A DNA stretch of 6,641 nt, taken from contig CANGZK010000063.1 in NCBI GenBank assembly GCA_947458565.1, positions 1 through 6,641 on the forward strand, given 5' to 3'. Positions 5,731-6,641 of this stretch are shown here, one piece after another. The notes under the pieces are model-generated. The model made no database searches and was not told the origin of the DNA. It was given only the letters and a program-made list of their open reading frames with translations. Within the stretch, counting starts at the first letter, position 1, and each line of letters begins with the position of its first letter. The translations under genes were made by a program, and so were the position numbers. This DNA comes from Acidimicrobiaceae bacterium. Lineage in GTDB: Bacteria > Actinomycetota > Acidimicrobiia > Acidimicrobiales > Ilumatobacteraceae.

Positions 5731-6504
5731 TTGAAGCGGTTGAGTCTGATCGTCGTGGCGGCGGTGTTGGTGGCGCTTATCCCAAACATTTCGCAGGCAG
5801 CACCGATTGCGAGAGCCTCGAAGATCAAGGGTGATTTGACTATCTCGGCAGCTGCATCGTTGACCGGCGCGTTTTCTGAGCTTGCAAAACAGTTTGGGAA
5901 AGTTAATAAGGGTGTCAAAGTGCGCTTCAACTTTGGTTCTTCGGCAACATTGGTTTCCCAAATTCAATCTGGCGCGCCGAGTGATGTTGTGGCATCGGCC
6001 GACTTAAGCAGCATTGAGAAACTCGTTGCGTCTGGCAATGTTGTGGTTGCTCCAAAGGTATTTGCGCGTAATTCCATGGCGATTGCGGTGAAGCCGGGCA
6101 ATCCAAAGTCTGTTCGAACGATTCGAGACCTTGCCTCTCTTTCGTTCATTGCGTTGTGCAGCAAAACAGTACCGTGTGGCGTGTACGCAACAAGTGTGCT
6201 GAACCGTGCAGGTGTGGTGCTTGACGAATCGAAGGTGACACGAGGTATCGATGTGAAGGCAACATTGTCAGCGGTAGCGAATGGTGATGCCGATGCGGCG
6301 CTTGTTTATAAGACCGATGTATTGGCGGCGAAGAAGACTGTCGTCGGCATTGATATTCCGAACGCACAAAATGTGAAGACTATGTATGGAATCGCACCCT
6401 TACGGGGATCAAAGAACCTTGCAACGGCGAAAGCATTCATCAACTTCGTTCTGTCTCAGCAAGGTTTACAAATTTTGAAGAGTTTTGGATTTGAACGCCC
6501 ATGA
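5731..6504 (+). CDS. modA: Molybdate ABC transporter substrate-binding protein
   Basis: Exported binding protein that captures molybdate (possibly tungstate) and hands it to ModBC. It has 257 residues, normal for ModA. The TTG start gives M-K-R then a hydrophobic core (4-19) and a likely signal peptidase I site at SQA|AP near residue 23. Oxyanion-site blocks are in family order: AAASLTGAFSELA (40-52), FNFGSSATLVSQIQSGAPSD (67-85; SS for oxyanion contact), VASAD (87-91), VPCGVYA (147-153) and LSAVANGDADAALVYKTD (179-196; the Tyr193 region). Cys143 and Cys149 flank the pocket loop and could form a disulfide. There is no lipobox Cys after the signal, so no lipid anchor is predicted. Its stop overlaps the modB start (ATGA). 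A divergent PadR regulator lies 28 bp upstream. Confidence 0.93.
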   Translation: MKRLSLIVVAAVLVALIPNISQAAPIARASKIKGDLTISAAASLTGAFSELAKQFGKVNKGVKVRFNFGSSATLVSQIQSGAPSDVVASADLSSIEKLVASGNVVVAPKVFARNSMAIAVKPGNPKSVRTIRDLASLSFIALCSKTVPCGVYATSVLNRAGVVLDESKVTRGIDVKATLSAVANGDADAALVYKTDVLAAKKTVVGIDIPNAQNVKTMYGIAPLRGSKNLATAKAFINFVLSQQGLQILKSFGFERP

Positions 6505-6641
6505 GCACGAGGGGTCGACGAGTTGGCGCAGAGACGCCAGCATTTGTGTGGGTTGGAGCATTGCTTGCTCTGCTCTTTCTGCTGTTGCCTCTCGTAGGGC
6601 TGCTGAAACGGGTGGCGTGGTCTGGCATATTCGGTTCTGTA
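6501..6641 (+). CDS. modB: Molybdate ABC transporter permease, N-terminal fragment cut by the window end
   Basis: Open frame from ATG 6501 to the last base, 47 residues, with no stop. A short basic cytoplasmic head (MSTRGRR) is followed by a strongly hydrophobic first membrane helix of about 20 residues (from about 15 to 34) ending in PLVGLLKRV, the layout of ModB-type permease N-termini. The start overlaps the modA stop as ATGA with no strong Shine-Dalgarno, implying translational coupling. The identity rests largely on its position after modA, since conserved permease motifs lie beyond the window. Confidence 0.8.
   Translation, partial: MSTRGRRVGAETPAFVWVGALLALLFLLLPLVGLLKRVAWSGIFGSV

Overview
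The window looks like a compact bacterial chromosome segment, most likely from an actinobacterium. The grounds are indirect: base composition near 50% G+C by eye, TTG used as a start, very short intergenic gaps, start codons sitting 8-9 nt downstream of -10-like hexamers (the pattern of leaderless transcripts), and protein sequences that read like actinobacterial family members. No taxonomic marker gene is present, so this is inference. No transposase, phage gene, CRISPR array or large repeat is visible, and there is no gene-free stretch longer than about 60 bases.

Region 1 (1-3823) is a plus-strand operon cut off at its 5' end. It encodes the C-terminal part of a double-domain ATPase and two membrane permeases of a BMP-type ABC importer, the family that takes up nucleosides in Bacillus (NupNOPQ/YufNOPQ). 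Stops and starts overlap (TAATG, then ATGA). An inositol-monophosphatase-family enzyme follows 6 nt later. The substrate-binding lipoprotein and the ATPase N-terminus must lie left of the window.

Region 2 (about 3824-4143) holds a well-formed tRNA-Val(UAC) with encoded CCA. It is followed 34 nt later, with no terminator between them, by a 52-residue protein carrying a C-x-C-x9-C-N-G-T-H motif. This resembles a CDGSH iron-sulfur site, but has one extra spacer residue and Asn in place of Asp. It is the least conventional gene in the window.

Region 3 (4171-5182) is a divergent pair: an NTF2/SnoaL-like protein on the minus strand and a HutD-family cupin-like protein on the plus strand. Only 22 bp separate the two ATGs. 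A symmetric TAGGGTA could supply a -10 element in both directions.

Region 4 (5190-6641) has a PadR-family regulator on the minus strand, divergent by 28 bp from modA, whose stop overlaps the start of a modB cut by the window end. This is a molybdate (or tungstate) ABC uptake locus. The PadR protein is the obvious candidate local regulator, and no ModE-like gene is seen here.

Most of the window is ordinary housekeeping and transport. The points most worth a second look are the CDGSH-like mini-protein behind the tRNA, the two very tight divergent promoters, and the PadR-mod pairing.
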